Positions 43,272 through 53,356 of a stretch of DNA of 64,000 nucleotides are shown piece after piece (the stretch's first letter is position 1; each line of letters begins with the position of its first letter). Source of the stretch: Pantoea vagans. GTDB taxonomy: Bacteria > Pseudomonadota > Gammaproteobacteria > Enterobacterales > Enterobacteriaceae. The stretch covers positions 3,410,001-3,474,000 of the forward strand of contig NZ_CP011427.1 of NCBI RefSeq assembly GCF_001506165.1, written 5' to 3'. The translations under genes and the position numbers were made by a program. The notes below the pieces were generated by a model. It searched no databases. It was not told the origin of the DNA and worked only from the letters and a program-made list of their open reading frames with translations.

Positions 43272-44285
43272 ATGAAAACAAAACGTCTCCAGCCAGCGCT
43301 TGCGCTCTGGCATAACTGGAAAAAAATCGCCTTTACCAGCCAGACCTTACTACAGAAAAAACAGCATACTGCGCTCTGCGCGCCGGAGTACGATCCCAGC
43401 GAAGAGGACAATATCGTGTTGTTTTCTGGCGAGAAAGCCTTGCCGGAAATCCCGAAAAAAGTCTGGATGTATTGGGATGATGAGTATTTACCGAAATCAA
43501 TGATGTTAAATATTCAAAAATTACGAAAAGATAATCCCGATCACGATATTTATTTATTAAATCGTTTAACAGTAAAAGAAGTGTTGCCTGATTTTATTTT
43601 CACTTCAACGCAATTAAGCAAACAGCAGAAAAGCGAAGTCATTCGTCTGGAGCTGTTATTACGCTACGGCGGCATTGCCATTGATTGCAGCACACTGTTA
43701 TTTGAAGATCTCTCTTGGGTGCATCGTGCACATCAAGAGCGCCGTATGGATGTGATTGGTTACTATCGCGAAATTTCCACCGTCAACTATCTGGCTCCGG
43801 TGATTGAAAACTGGTTCCTCGCTGCTGCACCTAACAATCCGTTTATTCGCGAATGGCAGAAGCAGTACGCACCAATCAAGAACCTTGGCGAGCAAAACTA
43901 CTTCAACGAACTCGCAAAGCGCGATGACTATGCGTTGCTGACACAAAAAATTGAGCAGCCCCAACAGCAGCTGGGTTCACTGGCGCAACAAGCCGCCATG
44001 CGCGAATATCGTCGCGTGAACCTCTATCTGCGTAAATGTGAAGCCAACGCCTATTATTATCAACGCCTGAGCGGCTGGAAAAGTGAAGCCTTCGCCCATG
44101 CGGTGCTATTCAACCAACGCCCAATGACACCGCCGCCGGTGATCAAATTGAGCGGCAATGAGCAACTGCATCTCGACTTTAACCTGCGCTTAGGTAATTA
44201 CAACCGCAGTAGTTTGTTAGGTGAGATGATGCAACCGCAGGCCACTGTTGCACTGGCTTCAGCCATCAACAAAGCGCGCGCGTAG
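43272..44285 (+). CDS. Capsular-polysaccharide-type glycosyltransferase
   Basis: 337 aa. The N-terminal half has IPKKVWMYWDDEYLPKSM and the sugar-nucleotide-binding stretch SEVIRLELLLRYGGIAIDCS (a DxD-like D-C-S), typical of the Caps_synth and OCH1-like transferase families. No transmembrane helix; a cytoplasmic enzyme. AGGTG precedes the ATG. It stands alone, without a wzx/wzy or export gene nearby, and its last nine codons overlap the convergent LysR gene. Confidence 0.78.
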   Translation: MKTKRLQPALALWHNWKKIAFTSQTLLQKKQHTALCAPEYDPSEEDNIVLFSGEKALPEIPKKVWMYWDDEYLPKSMMLNIQKLRKDNPDHDIYLLNRLTVKEVLPDFIFTSTQLSKQQKSEVIRLELLLRYGGIAIDCSTLLFEDLSWVHRAHQERRMDVIGYYREISTVNYLAPVIENWFLAAAPNNPFIREWQKQYAPIKNLGEQNYFNELAKRDDYALLTQKIEQPQQQLGSLAQQAAMREYRRVNLYLRKCEANAYYYQRLSGWKSEAFAHAVLFNQRPMTPPPVIKLSGNEQLHLDFNLRLGNYNRSSLLGEMMQPQATVALASAINKARA

Positions 44286-45182
44286 CCAATGGACAAAGGT
44301 GGTGACCGCCCGTGGCACTTGTGCGGCATACGGGCGCACCACCCATAAGCGATCGGCGAAAGCATCCACCGTTTGCCACTGCGGCAGAACGTGTGAAAGC
44401 GTCCCTGCGGATAACGCGGCGGTCGCGCTGAAATCCGGCAGCATGGCGATACCGAGCCCTTGCAGCGCGGCATCGCGAATCGACTCGCTATTATTGGTGG
44501 CAAAATTCCCCTGAATCTTCACCTGTACGGTCTCGCTTCCCCCGTTAAAAGGACGGAAACGCCACTGCGGTGATTCCAGCCCGCGCGGATAGTACAAACA
44601 GTTATGCTGCTGGAGTGCCTCCGGTGTCTGCGGTACGCCATTTTGTGCCAGATAAGCGGGCGAGGCCACCAGCAAAGCTTTCGTCTCACACAGCGGCAAA
44701 GCCACATGGGTTTCCGGCAATGTCTGGCTGTGACGAATCGCCAGGTCAAACCCTTCACTGCCGAGCGAGACCAAACGATCGGTCACGTCCAGTTGCAGGC
44801 GTACCTGAGGATATTCTCTGAGGAAATCGCCGATAATCGGCACCAACTGCTGGCGGGCAAACGCCACGGGCGCACTCACTCGCACCATACCCCTTACCGG
44901 CCCGGCTTCATCACGCACGCTGAAAAAGCTTTGTGCAATGCGCGCAAAAGGGTCACGCAATTCATCCACCAGTTTTTCACCGGCTGAGGTCAACCGCACG
45001 CTACGCGTGGTGCGCTGCACCAGCGAAACGCCCGCCATCTCTTCCAGCTCTTTAATTTTTTGACTCATGGCTGCTTTGCTGACGTCTAATCGTTCAGCTG
45101 CACGAGTAAAACTGCCCAACTCGGCTAATACGGTGAGCCAATGTAAATGCACCCAGAGGGCATCAGTTTTGATTTCTTTCAT
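44259..45182 (-). CDS. LysR-family transcriptional regulator
   Basis: 307 aa: HTH at the N-terminus (TRAAERLDVSKAAMSQKIKEL, ~20-45) and a substrate-binding domain (~92-300). It is divergent from the tautomerase gene 120 bp away and is therefore its likely regulator. In the CrgA/AaeR-like branch by general look; ligand unknown. Confidence 0.88.
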   Translation of the reverse strand: MKEIKTDALWVHLHWLTVLAELGSFTRAAERLDVSKAAMSQKIKELEEMAGVSLVQRTTRSVRLTSAGEKLVDELRDPFARIAQSFFSVRDEAGPVRGMVRVSAPVAFARQQLVPIIGDFLREYPQVRLQLDVTDRLVSLGSEGFDLAIRHSQTLPETHVALPLCETKALLVASPAYLAQNGVPQTPEALQQHNCLYYPRGLESPQWRFRPFNGGSETVQVKIQGNFATNNSESIRDAALQGLGIAMLPDFSATAALSAGTLSHVLPQWQTVDAFADRLWVVRPYAAQVPRAVTTFVHWLRARFVDG

Positions 45183-45302
45183 CGGGATTGTTCAAAATAA
45201 TAAATAATCATTTCAACCAGCACGCTTTTTCTTTCCTGCAGCAAGCGGCAGCATAGAGCCACATCCTACTCTTATCTTGTGAGCAAAAACGAGGGTTTAT
45301 TT

Positions 45303-45692
45303 ATGCCGTTATTGACATTTGACATCATTCAGGGCCGTTCAGAATCAGAGATCCGCACCTTACTCGACGCCGCGCATCGCGCCGTGCTGACAGCGTTTAA
45401 AGTGCCCGCGCGCGACCGCTATCAGATTGTTCATGAAAACAAAAGCTACCAAATGGTATTCCAGGACACCGGCCTGGGATTTGAACGCACCGATAACCTG
45501 GTGATGGTACGGGTTTATACCAGCCCGAGAAGTGAAGAACAGAAATCGTTGTTCATGGCAGAGTTAGCACGCGAGCTTTTAGAAAATTGTGGCGTAAAGG
45601 GCACCGATCTGATGATTAGTTTTATCACCAACAGCAAAGGCGACTGGAGCTTCGCTGACGGTGAAGCGCAGTATCTGACTGGCAAACTCTAA
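45303..45692 (+). CDS. Tautomerase-family protein
   Basis: 129 aa from MPLLTFDII; after removal of Met the protein would begin with Pro, the general base of the 4-oxalocrotonate tautomerase superfamily. GAGGG precedes this ATG; a start eight codons earlier would bury the Pro. The length suggests the MSAD/cis-CaaD-like two-repeat group (ARDRYQIVHENKSYQMVF, VMVRVYTSPRSEEQKSLF). Substrate unknown. Confidence 0.82.
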   Translation: MPLLTFDIIQGRSESEIRTLLDAAHRAVLTAFKVPARDRYQIVHENKSYQMVFQDTGLGFERTDNLVMVRVYTSPRSEEQKSLFMAELARELLENCGVKGTDLMISFITNSKGDWSFADGEAQYLTGKL

Positions 45693-45906
45693 TCTCCCCT
45701 CCCTTCCCTCGCTGGCAGCCTCGGTGACGTTGCTGCCAGGTAAAACCATAGTCAGCCTAAACCCGCATTAAACGAATCGGAATGCGCCGCACAAATCTGT
45801 TTGGTTATGTTGCAGCCCTGTGACAGCCCAGATAGATTGACGCATAACCCCCAAAGAGGGCCGTGGGCGCAAGGATTGCGTCACTCTTCAATGTGAGGAT
45901 CTGATC

Positions 45907-48198
45907 TTGTCCGAGATAGTTTCGGTTGTTCTCTTTTTGGCTGCAATCGCCGTTTACTCCTACAAAGCCGGGCGAAATAAATTCTGGTTTATCTTGATCT
46001 TACTGTTGTTAACACTGTTTATCGTGCTTAACGCCACGCTTTACGCCAGCAATTATTTTACTGGCGACGGCATTACCGATGCAGTGCTTTACACCTTAAC
46101 CAACAGTTTGACCGGAGCAGGTGTCAGCAAATATGTGGTGCCCGCCATTGGATTAATCATTGGCCTGTTCCTGCTGTTTTGCCTGCTTTCCTGGCTGCTG
46201 CGCCGCCGAAAACGACCGCATCATTTGGGTTGGAGTCTCCTGGCCATTGCCTGTGCCGCCGGTTCAGTGCAAACCACACCTGCTTTTCGTCAGGTGAAGG
46301 ATCTTATTGCCTCGCATACGCAGCAGGCAGACACTGACTTCGATGATTATTATAAAACGCCCAAAAAAGTCATCTCCGAGCCCAAGCTCAACCTGGTGTA
46401 TATCTACGGTGAAAGCCTCGAGCGTACCTACTTTGATCAGCAGGCCTTCCCCGGCCTGGCACCTGAGCTCAGTCGTGAGAAAGATCAGAGCATCGACTTC
46501 AGCGAGACCGAGCAGCTTCCTGGTACGGATTACACCATTGCCGGTATGGTCGCTTCACAATGTGGCATTCCGTTGTTTGCGCCTTTTGATGGTAATGCGT
46601 CTGCTTCGCTCTCCAGCTTCTATCCACAGAACATCTGTCTGGGTGACATCCTGAAGAATTCCGGTTATGAAAACTGGTTTATTCAGGGGGCCGACCTGCG
46701 CTTCGCCGGAAAAGATACCTTCCTGAAATCACACGGGTTCTCCCCCGCGAATATGTACGGTTCGCAGGAGCTGCAAAGCCGCGTGGCCGATCCCAGTTAT
46801 CGCAACAACTGGGGCTACTACGATGACACAGTGATGGACGAAGTGTTCGAGAAGTATCAGGAGCTGTCACGTCAGCAGAAGCGCTTTGCTCTGTTTACAC
46901 TCACGGTGGATACCCATCATCCCGATGGTTTTATCTCTCGTAGCTGTCAACGAAAAAGCTACAGCTATGACGGCAAACCAAACCAATCCTTTAGCGCAGT
47001 GGCGTGTTCGCAGGAGCATGTCGCGCGTTTGATCGAGCGTATCAAAGCCTCACCCTGGTTTAAAAATACCATCATCGTCGTGAGCTCCGATCATCTGGCG
47101 ATGAACAACACCGCGCACCAATACCTGATTAAACAGCCACGCCGTGATCTGTTTATGGTTATCCGAGGCGATCAACCTCAGGCAGAAGTGTTAACGGGCA
47201 AACGCAGCACCCTGGATAATGGCGCCACGGTGCTGGATATCATGGGCGGTGATAATGCCATTGGTCTGGGCCGCAGTGGGTTATCTTCAACCTCTCTGTC
47301 GACCCAATTCCAGGACATGACACAGAAGGTCACTGCGTGGAAAGCTGACATCATTCAGTTGTGGAATTTCCCGAAAAAACTGGATGCCTTTACCATCGAT
47401 CAGCAAAAAAACACCTTCAGTTTCTCCGGTTCAACCTTCAAATTGCCGATTCTGTTTCGCGTGGGCAGCGATCGTGTTGAGCCGCTGCCCGAGGGGGAAT
47501 ATTCGGCACCGCTGCGTTTCCAGCTGGCCGATTTCACCTCTTCCGATAAATTCGTCTGGGTCGATCGCTGCTTTAAAATGGCACGTTTGTGGCAACCAGA
47601 TTTAGCGCTGTCTACCGACCTCTGCCTTGCGATGGGTCAGATGGGTGCGCATCCCACCGTCACGCGCATAGATAAACCGCTGTGGAAGGGCAAAGCCAGT
47701 TTCCCGAAAGCCGAAGTCAGTGCTGCGACCTATCAACTTAATGAACAGCAGATACGCATTGAGGACAATGCCATTCGCTACCAGGCAGACAGTTTCTTAC
47801 TAACCGTACCGGGCGCACCTGAGGGCGTGAAGAGCTTTAAAGGGATATCACGTCCTGAGAGCTGGGGGCGCTGGTCTAACGCCAATCTGGCACCGGAGGT
47901 TAACATCGAATATGTCGATCCCCTGCCGGCACGATTTGATGTGGTGATTACCGCTCGTGCTTTCGGTCCGAACGCGCATCGTCCCATCCCGGTACGCGTC
48001 GGTGATGAGGAGCAGCAGCTTAATCTGGGTGATGATTTCTCCACCACCACGCTGCATTTCAACAATCCTAACGGAAGCCACAATTTGGTTATTACGCCAC
48101 CTGAGCCACAACTCTCCAATGAGGGCAATATCACCGGGCAGGACCCGCGCAAATTGGGTATCGGCATGGTGGATATAAAAATCGTCCCAACGCTGTAG
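45907..48198 (+). CDS. opgB: Phosphoglycerol transferase I OpgB
   Basis: Transfers phosphoglycerol from phosphatidylglycerol to membrane-derived oligosaccharides (osmoregulated periplasmic glucans). 763 aa, the same length as E. coli OpgB. Three or four transmembrane helices lie in the first ~110 residues, then a sulfatase-fold periplasmic domain with [35 protein letters not shown] (active-site region), [12 protein letters not shown] and [11 protein letters not shown]. The start is a TTG with GAGGA upstream, giving the family N-terminus MSEIVS. Its E. coli neighbours dnaTC are not here. Confidence 0.95.
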   Translation: MSEIVSVVLFLAAIAVYSYKAGRNKFWFILILLLLTLFIVLNATLYASNYFTGDGITDAVLYTLTNSLTGAGVSKYVVPAIGLIIGLFLLFCLLSWLLRRRKRPHHLGWSLLAIACAAGSVQTTPAFRQVKDLIASHTQQADTDFDDYYKTPKKVISEPKLNLVYIYGESLERTYFDQQAFPGLAPELSREKDQSIDFSETEQLPGTDYTIAGMVASQCGIPLFAPFDGNASASLSSFYPQNICLGDILKNSGYENWFIQGADLRFAGKDTFLKSHGFSPANMYGSQELQSRVADPSYRNNWGYYDDTVMDEVFEKYQELSRQQKRFALFTLTVDTHHPDGFISRSCQRKSYSYDGKPNQSFSAVACSQEHVARLIERIKASPWFKNTIIVVSSDHLAMNNTAHQYLIKQPRRDLFMVIRGDQPQAEVLTGKRSTLDNGATVLDIMGGDNAIGLGRSGLSSTSLSTQFQDMTQKVTAWKADIIQLWNFPKKLDAFTIDQQKNTFSFSGSTFKLPILFRVGSDRVEPLPEGEYSAPLRFQLADFTSSDKFVWVDRCFKMARLWQPDLALSTDLCLAMGQMGAHPTVTRIDKPLWKGKASFPKAEVSAATYQLNEQQIRIEDNAIRYQADSFLLTVPGAPEGVKSFKGISRPESWGRWSNANLAPEVNIEYVDPLPARFDVVITARAFGPNAHRPIPVRVGDEEQQLNLGDDFSTTTLHFNNPNGSHNLVITPPEPQLSNEGNITGQDPRKLGIGMVDIKIVPTL

Positions 48199-48506
48199 CA
48201 CTATAAAATATTATGTCACTCTTACTACTGGGGTGACATAATATTTCCAACGGTCACATATTATATATTTTGGATCTTTTAAGTGCAGCCTGCACACTCC
48301 ACGAAATCATCATTACCCTATATTCCTCTCGCATCGATGTAACGCATGCAATAACTATGCTTTTAACCCCGCATAGAATCTCAATTGTGCAAACAATTAA
48401 TTTACCCAATGAACTATGTCGTATTAAAACTTATTCTGGCACGCAACATGCTTATAAACCCTTGAGCGAATATATAAATCAAATGACCAGATCGCAGAGG
48501 TAATTT
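48199..48506. other. AT-rich intergenic region between opgB and the APC permease
   Basis: 308 bp. It starts with a long inverted repeat (48206-48246) and then AT-rich DNA that must hold the permease promoter. A 77-codon frame inside it (48270-48503) has no ribosome-binding site or family resemblance. Confidence 0.6.
48206..48246. repeat. Long inverted repeat just after opgB
   Basis: AAATATTATGTCAC and GTGACATAATATTT are perfect 14-base arms around a 13-base loop. No U-run follows, so it is either a poor terminator or a protein-binding dyad. It starts seven bases after the opgB stop. Confidence 0.7.
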
Positions 48507-50108
48507 ATGGCATCGAGCGGATTAAAACAAAAATTGGGGCTAGTCGATTTATCCTTGTTAGGCATAGGATCGATGATTGGTTCCGGGTGGCTGTATGCGG
48601 CATTAAATAGCTCAGGCTACGCGGGAAGCAATACTGGCTGGGCCTGGGTATTAGGTGCAGTGATAGTGCTGTTAATCGGGCTGGTCTATGCTGAGCTCTC
48701 CTCCGCCATTCCCCGTGCCGGGGGCTTTGTGCGTTATCCCAATTACTCGCACGGTAATATCGTGGGCTTTGTGATTGGCGTTAGTTCATTACTGGCGTAT
48801 ACCAGCACGGCGGGGGTCGAAGTTGAAGCCGTGCGTCAGTACGCGCTTTATTGGTGGCCAGCGTTAGGCCACAGTGATGGCAGTCCAACAGGACTCGGTT
48901 TTGCCGTGCAAATTGGTTTGTTAGTGGCCTTCTTTTTACTCAATTACTGGAGTGTCAGTTTCTTTGGCCGTGTGAATACCATTATCACCACGTTTAAATT
49001 TATCGTCCCTCTGTTAACCATTATCACCCTGCTGCTCTATTTCCACGCTCCTAACCTTTCCGTGCCTCCTGCACCTCCCGGCGGCGCACATGGTGTTTTC
49101 TCTTCTTTAACCGGGGCGGGAATTGTTTTTGCCTATCTCGGCTTTCGCCAGGCCGTTGATTTCGCCAGTGAGGCGAAAAATCCTCAACGCAATGTCCCCT
49201 TAGCGATTGGCATTGCGATTGTGGTGAGCTTTGTGATCTATCTGGCGTTGCAGTATGCCTTTATGGGTGCAGTGCCGACAGACGTGCTTAATCAACATGG
49301 ATGGGCAGGCTTGAAGCAGGTATTCCAGTCTCCTTATGCAGATTTAGCGCGCAGTCTGGGGTTAACCTGGCTTATCAACTTAATACTGATCGATGCGGTC
49401 ATCTCGCCTGCTGGCACCGGCAATATTTATCTGGCTGGCGCTGCGCGCGTGCTCTTTGCGTGGGCACGTAATGGCCATCTGTTTAAGGTGTTTGGCAAAG
49501 TGGATGCTAAGTCTGGCGTGCCGCGTGGTGCGTTATGGTTATCACTACTGTTGGCTATCGTCTGGACATTGCCTTCCGAATTTCAGGTCTGGGGAGGTTT
49601 AATTGGCGCAGTGACCTCAGCCACCGTCTTCACCTATATGCCTGGCCCAATTACGCTTGGTGCTTTTAGAAATCACCTTCCAGGGCTTAAGCGTCCCTTC
49701 CACTTGCCAGTTGCCGCTGTTTTGAGCCCGCTGGCATTTGTCGCCAGTACTCTGCTGATTTACTGGAGTGGCTGGTCAGTGAATGAAATTCTGGTGCCAA
49801 TTTTAATGGTGGCATGGATTGGCTATGCGATTTTTGGCAAGAAGAACAATGAATTTCAGCAAGACCTCCATTGCGCCTGGTGGCTGTTAGCCTACTACAT
49901 TGCGATCCTGGTCATTTCGATGCTGGGCAGCTACGGCGGCAGCGGCATAATCAGTTCACCCTTGGATATGATCCTGACGATCGTAGCTGCTCTGGTGTGT
50001 TACTTCTGGGGGGTTAAGGCCAGTTTACCTAAACCTGATATCAGTGATGACGAGGAAGACACTCCCACTTCCGACCGTTCTTTGAGTAAAAAATACGCCG
50101 CCAATTAA
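48507..50108 (+). CDS. APC-family amino acid permease
   Basis: 533 aa with about 12-14 transmembrane helices. Helix 1 carries the APC signature LSLLGIGSMIGSGWLYA and helix 6 the GAGIVFAYLGFRQAVDFASEAKN stretch. Long C-terminal hydrophobic pair and an acidic tail (ISDDEEDTPTSDRS). It looks closest to the aspartate/amino-acid permeases of the YveA kind; substrate not certain. AGAGGTAATTT precedes the ATG and a strong terminator follows. Confidence 0.83.
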   Translation: MASSGLKQKLGLVDLSLLGIGSMIGSGWLYAALNSSGYAGSNTGWAWVLGAVIVLLIGLVYAELSSAIPRAGGFVRYPNYSHGNIVGFVIGVSSLLAYTSTAGVEVEAVRQYALYWWPALGHSDGSPTGLGFAVQIGLLVAFFLLNYWSVSFFGRVNTIITTFKFIVPLLTIITLLLYFHAPNLSVPPAPPGGAHGVFSSLTGAGIVFAYLGFRQAVDFASEAKNPQRNVPLAIGIAIVVSFVIYLALQYAFMGAVPTDVLNQHGWAGLKQVFQSPYADLARSLGLTWLINLILIDAVISPAGTGNIYLAGAARVLFAWARNGHLFKVFGKVDAKSGVPRGALWLSLLLAIVWTLPSEFQVWGGLIGAVTSATVFTYMPGPITLGAFRNHLPGLKRPFHLPVAAVLSPLAFVASTLLIYWSGWSVNEILVPILMVAWIGYAIFGKKNNEFQQDLHCAWWLLAYYIAILVISMLGSYGGSGIISSPLDMILTIVAALVCYFWGVKASLPKPDISDDEEDTPTSDRSLSKKYAAN

Positions 50109-50114
50109 CCTCTC

Positions 50115-50141
50115 AAGCCTGCTTATTTAAGCAGGCTTTTT
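50115..50141 (+). terminator. Rho-independent terminator after the APC permease
   Basis: GCCTGCTTA-TT-TAAGCAGGC followed by TTTTTCTT. Confidence 0.92.
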
Positions 50142-50278
50142 CTTATACGAAAAATCGTTACCCTTTGTACTAATTGATTTTTTTCGAGGCATCGCGCAAA
50201 ATAACAACGATTGCATAGGTAAACTATCACCTGTCGGATAGTCTTCCTTTTATTGAGGAAGATGACAGGAGTACACGG

Positions 50279-51034
50279 ATGACACTCGCTATGATGAATA
50301 CGCACAAAGCCTACAAATCTCTGCAACAGGCCGGTATTGAAGACAGGCAAGCAGAAGCCTTGGTTGAAATATTTGCGGAGATGCAGCAAGAAAATGCCTT
50401 AACTAAGTCTGACCTGTCTCAGGCGATGGGGAGTTTGGTGCGCGCCCAGAGTGACACCAATCATCGTATCGATAAGCTGGATATTCGCATTGCGCAATTT
50501 GAAAAGGAGGTGCGTTTACAGTTTCAGGGCATAGACCAACGCTTTGATGCTAATGATAAAGTCATTTTAAGTTTCAGGGAGAGATTCGATAAAATCGATG
50601 CCGAATTCGTCAAAATCTACGATAAATTTGACAAGATTGATGTGGAATTCGTCAAGATCAATGAGAGATTCGTTAAGATTGACGAAAAATTCGCGAAGAT
50701 TGATGAGAAATTCGAGAAAATCGACGAGAAATTCGCGAAAATTGACGAGAAATTCGCGAAGATTGATGAGAAATTCGCGAAGATCGACGAGAGATTTGAC
50801 AGGATCGATGAGAAGTTCGATAAGATCGATGAAAAGTTCGCTAAGATTGACGAAAAATTTGAGCAAATAGACCTTAAATTTATAAAAATGGACGCCAGGA
50901 TCAGCGACTTAGATCAGCGAATGCAAATAGGCTTTGCGGAATTGAAGCGAGACAACATTTGGATCCGCCGACTGCTACTCGGGATGACCACCGCAACAGT
51001 ACTCGCCGCCGCCAAATACATTTTTGTCGGTTAG
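50279..51034 (+). CDS. Heptad-repeat coiled-coil protein with C-terminal membrane anchor
   Basis: 251 aa. Residues ~1-70 resemble the DUF1640/CCDC90-type start (AYKSLQQAGIEDRQAEALVE). Then 15 direct heptads of the form EKFAKID (residues 101-205) make one long amphipathic coiled coil of about 105 residues, followed by SDLDQRMQIGFAELKRDNIW and a single transmembrane helix (~233-249, LLLGMTTATVLAAAKY). It is thus probably a tail-anchored rod, with the coil in the cytoplasm. CAGGAG lies upstream of the ATG. Function unknown; the 21-bp DNA repeats could change in number. Confidence 0.8.
   Translation: MTLAMMNTHKAYKSLQQAGIEDRQAEALVEIFAEMQQENALTKSDLSQAMGSLVRAQSDTNHRIDKLDIRIAQFEKEVRLQFQGIDQRFDANDKVILSFRERFDKIDAEFVKIYDKFDKIDVEFVKINERFVKIDEKFAKIDEKFEKIDEKFAKIDEKFAKIDEKFAKIDERFDRIDEKFDKIDEKFAKIDEKFEQIDLKFIKMDARISDLDQRMQIGFAELKRDNIWIRRLLLGMTTATVLAAAKYIFVG
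50579..50893 (+). repeat. Fifteen 21-bp tandem repeats inside the coiled-coil gene
   Basis: Each 21-bp unit encodes one heptad (E-K/R-F-x-K-I-D). Units in the middle (50684-50788) are nearly identical at DNA level, those at the ends have diverged. All frames stay open because the unit is a multiple of three. Confidence 0.92.
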
Positions 51035-51059
51035 CCGGGCCTGATGCCCGGCACGATCA

Positions 51060-51770
51060 TCATCTTACACGCAGTGTCTCAAGCCTGGTGCGCTGCGCTC
51101 CATCCTCACTGAAATTCTCCACCGCCAGCCAGCGCTCAAATGCCTGTTTCAATTCCGGCCATTCACCATCAATCATCGAGAACCAGCAGGTATCACGGCT
51201 GCGGCCTTTATACACAATTGCCTGACGGAAAATACCTTCAAACTGGAAGCCCAGGCGTAATGCTGCCTTGCGTGAAGGCTGATTACAGCTGTCACATTTC
51301 CATTCGTAGCGGCGATAGCCTAATTGATCGAACACATAACGCATCAACAGATAGTGCGCCTCTGTCGCCATACAGGTTTGCTTGAGCAGCGGTGAAAAAG
51401 CCACATGCCCCACTTCAACCGACCCGTGCGCCGGGTCAATACGCATCAGCGCCAGAGTTCCCACCGCTCGCTGACTGTACAAATCAATCACTGCGAAATG
51501 CATCGGGTCACGGCCCTGTTCAATTTTTTGTGCATACGCGAGATAAGCCTCTTCATCCGGGAAAGGCTCTGCAAACATATAGGTCCAGTCGCGCCCATCA
51601 GCAGCTTGCGCGTAAGCGTTGTAGAGATCGCGCCCATGACGTTCAGCACTTAACGGCTCAAGGCGGCAATAATGGCCGGTGAAAATTTCGTAAGAGGGCC
51701 AACTGCGCGGTTGCCATGCTGTCAGTGGCGCGCCAACGGGTTGCCCGTAAGCATTAGTGTATTGCGTCAT
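51060..51770 (-). CDS. GNAT acetyltransferase, RimJ/RimL type
   Basis: 236 aa. Acetyltransf_3-like domain (~35-200): CRLEPLSAERHGRDLYNAY, HFAVIDLYSQRAVGTLALMR, VEVGHVAFSPLLKQTCMATEA (acetyl-CoA loop) and RYEWKCDSCNQPSRKAALRLGF. It is divergent from a MocR regulator, 98 bp away. Target unknown; relatives acetylate protein N-termini or small amines. Confidence 0.85.
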   Translation of the reverse strand: MTQYTNAYGQPVGAPLTAWQPRSWPSYEIFTGHYCRLEPLSAERHGRDLYNAYAQAADGRDWTYMFAEPFPDEEAYLAYAQKIEQGRDPMHFAVIDLYSQRAVGTLALMRIDPAHGSVEVGHVAFSPLLKQTCMATEAHYLLMRYVFDQLGYRRYEWKCDSCNQPSRKAALRLGFQFEGIFRQAIVYKGRSRDTCWFSMIDGEWPELKQAFERWLAVENFSEDGAQRTRLETLRVR

Positions 51771-51868
51771 TGCTCAATTCCCTTGTCAGTGAAAGCCTGT
51801 TGCACAGCGTGCCAGTTAGCTGGCATGTTAAAAAGCACCACATTCGATGAAATTTATGGGTCCACGTG

Positions 51869-53323
51869 ATGACCATGAACGAGAGTGAACTGCATCAACT
51901 CTTATTGGCTCCGCTGGAAATGAACAGCGAGCTGACGCTCCAACAGCAGTTGTTTAAGCGCATCAAGCAGGCCATTCTGACCGGCGCGCTCCCTGCTGGC
52001 ACGCGTTTACCTTCGACCCGCCAATTAGCGGGTGATCTCAAGGTGTCACGTAACACCGTGACCGGGGTGTGGGCGCAGTTACAGGCTGAAGGATTTTTGC
52101 TCAGCGATCGCCAGGGCAGTCGCATCAGCGCTATCGCTCAACTTCCCTCTTCTCCATACGATGAAGTTGATGCCAGCAATATCACGCTATCCCCCAGAGT
52201 CGCTCAGTTGCGTTCGACCCATCGCATTTTGAGCCAGGAGATGGCACTGCGCCCTGGCATCCCAGCGCTGGCGCACTTTCCGCTGGCACAGTGGCGGCGA
52301 GCACTCAATCATGTGATGCAGCATCAACCCCAGCCATTGCTGGGCTATGGCGATCCGCTCGGTGAACACACGCTACGTGAAGCGTTGGCACAGCACCTGG
52401 CACTGGCGCGTGGGGTGCGCTGTACGCCCGAACAGATCGTCATTACCGATGGCGCACAGCAAGCGCTGACATTATGTGTGGCGTTGCTAAGCCAGCGCGG
52501 CGATATCGGATGGGTGGAAGAGCCGGGCTACCGTGGGGCTAAAGCCGCCATGCACCTGGGTGATATGTGTATTGAACCCATCGCGGTGGATGAGCAAGGA
52601 TTGGCACCGCAAGCCAGCGACTGGCAACAACGCACACCGACGTTGATTTACACCACGCCCACCCATCAATATCCCACTGGCGTAGTGATGAGCGCCCCTC
52701 GTCGTTTGGCACTACTGGCTGCCGCTCGACAACATCAGTCATGGATCATAGAAGATGACTACGACAGTGATTTTCGTTACAGCGGCGAGCCGATTGCTGC
52801 GATGCAAGGCATGATGCAGCCCACGCCAGTGATTTACGTGGGATCGTTCAGCAAGACGCTGTTTCCATCACTGCGTATCGGTTTTATGGTGCTTCCTCCT
52901 CAATTACTGCCTCAGTTACGCCCGGCTTTGCATGAATTACTGCGCGGGGGAAACCGCCTCGAACAGCAAGCTCTGGCCCTGTTCCTCCGTAATGGGGATT
53001 TCAATCGCCATCTCAGCAAAATGCGCCGTCTTTATCGCCAGCGTCAGGCCAGCTTACGTAGCGCACTACAGCAGGTCTTTGGGGCACAGGTTCCGCTGTT
53101 GGGTGGTGAATGCGGTATGCATCTGGTGTTGCGTCTGTCTGAAGATCAACAGGACCGCGAACTGGTGGATAGATTGATATCCCATGGTTACGCACCTGGC
53201 GCACTATCAGGATTTTTTTGGGGAGAGGAAAAACAGCAGGGATTGGTGCTGGGTTATGGCAACACCAGCACCAGCCAGATGTTGGCTGGCGTTGCACATA
53301 TCGCACAATATATATCTGGATAA
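51869..53323 (+). CDS. MocR-family (GntR HTH plus aminotransferase) regulator
   Basis: About 484 aa. N-terminal GntR winged HTH (~20-85, LPSTRQLAGDLKVSRNTVTGVW) and a fold-type-I PLP aminotransferase-like domain (~120-480) with the PLP lysine in VGSFSKTLFPSLRIG and D-Y-x-x-x-F in EDDYDSDFRY. PdxR and GabR belong here. Starts at 51866, 51869 or 51875 are all possible; no strong ribosome-binding site decides. Likely regulates the divergent acetyltransferase gene. Confidence 0.88.
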   Translation: MTMNESELHQLLLAPLEMNSELTLQQQLFKRIKQAILTGALPAGTRLPSTRQLAGDLKVSRNTVTGVWAQLQAEGFLLSDRQGSRISAIAQLPSSPYDEVDASNITLSPRVAQLRSTHRILSQEMALRPGIPALAHFPLAQWRRALNHVMQHQPQPLLGYGDPLGEHTLREALAQHLALARGVRCTPEQIVITDGAQQALTLCVALLSQRGDIGWVEEPGYRGAKAAMHLGDMCIEPIAVDEQGLAPQASDWQQRTPTLIYTTPTHQYPTGVVMSAPRRLALLAAARQHQSWIIEDDYDSDFRYSGEPIAAMQGMMQPTPVIYVGSFSKTLFPSLRIGFMVLPPQLLPQLRPALHELLRGGNRLEQQALALFLRNGDFNRHLSKMRRLYRQRQASLRSALQQVFGAQVPLLGGECGMHLVLRLSEDQQDRELVDRLISHGYAPGALSGFFWGEEKQQGLVLGYGNTSTSQMLAGVAHIAQYISG

Positions 53324-53356
53324 TCGCGGCGGCATCATGACCGCCGCAAAAAGGGA

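Noticed and set aside
48270..48503. Possible 77-codon gene between opgB and the APC permease
   Set aside because: Very AT-rich, no ribosome-binding site, composition unlike a protein, and it occupies the permease promoter region.
50567..50870. Long open frames on both strands inside the coiled-coil gene
   Set aside because: They follow from the 21-bp period, a multiple of three, which keeps every frame open. The plus-strand frame with the regular heptads is the real one.
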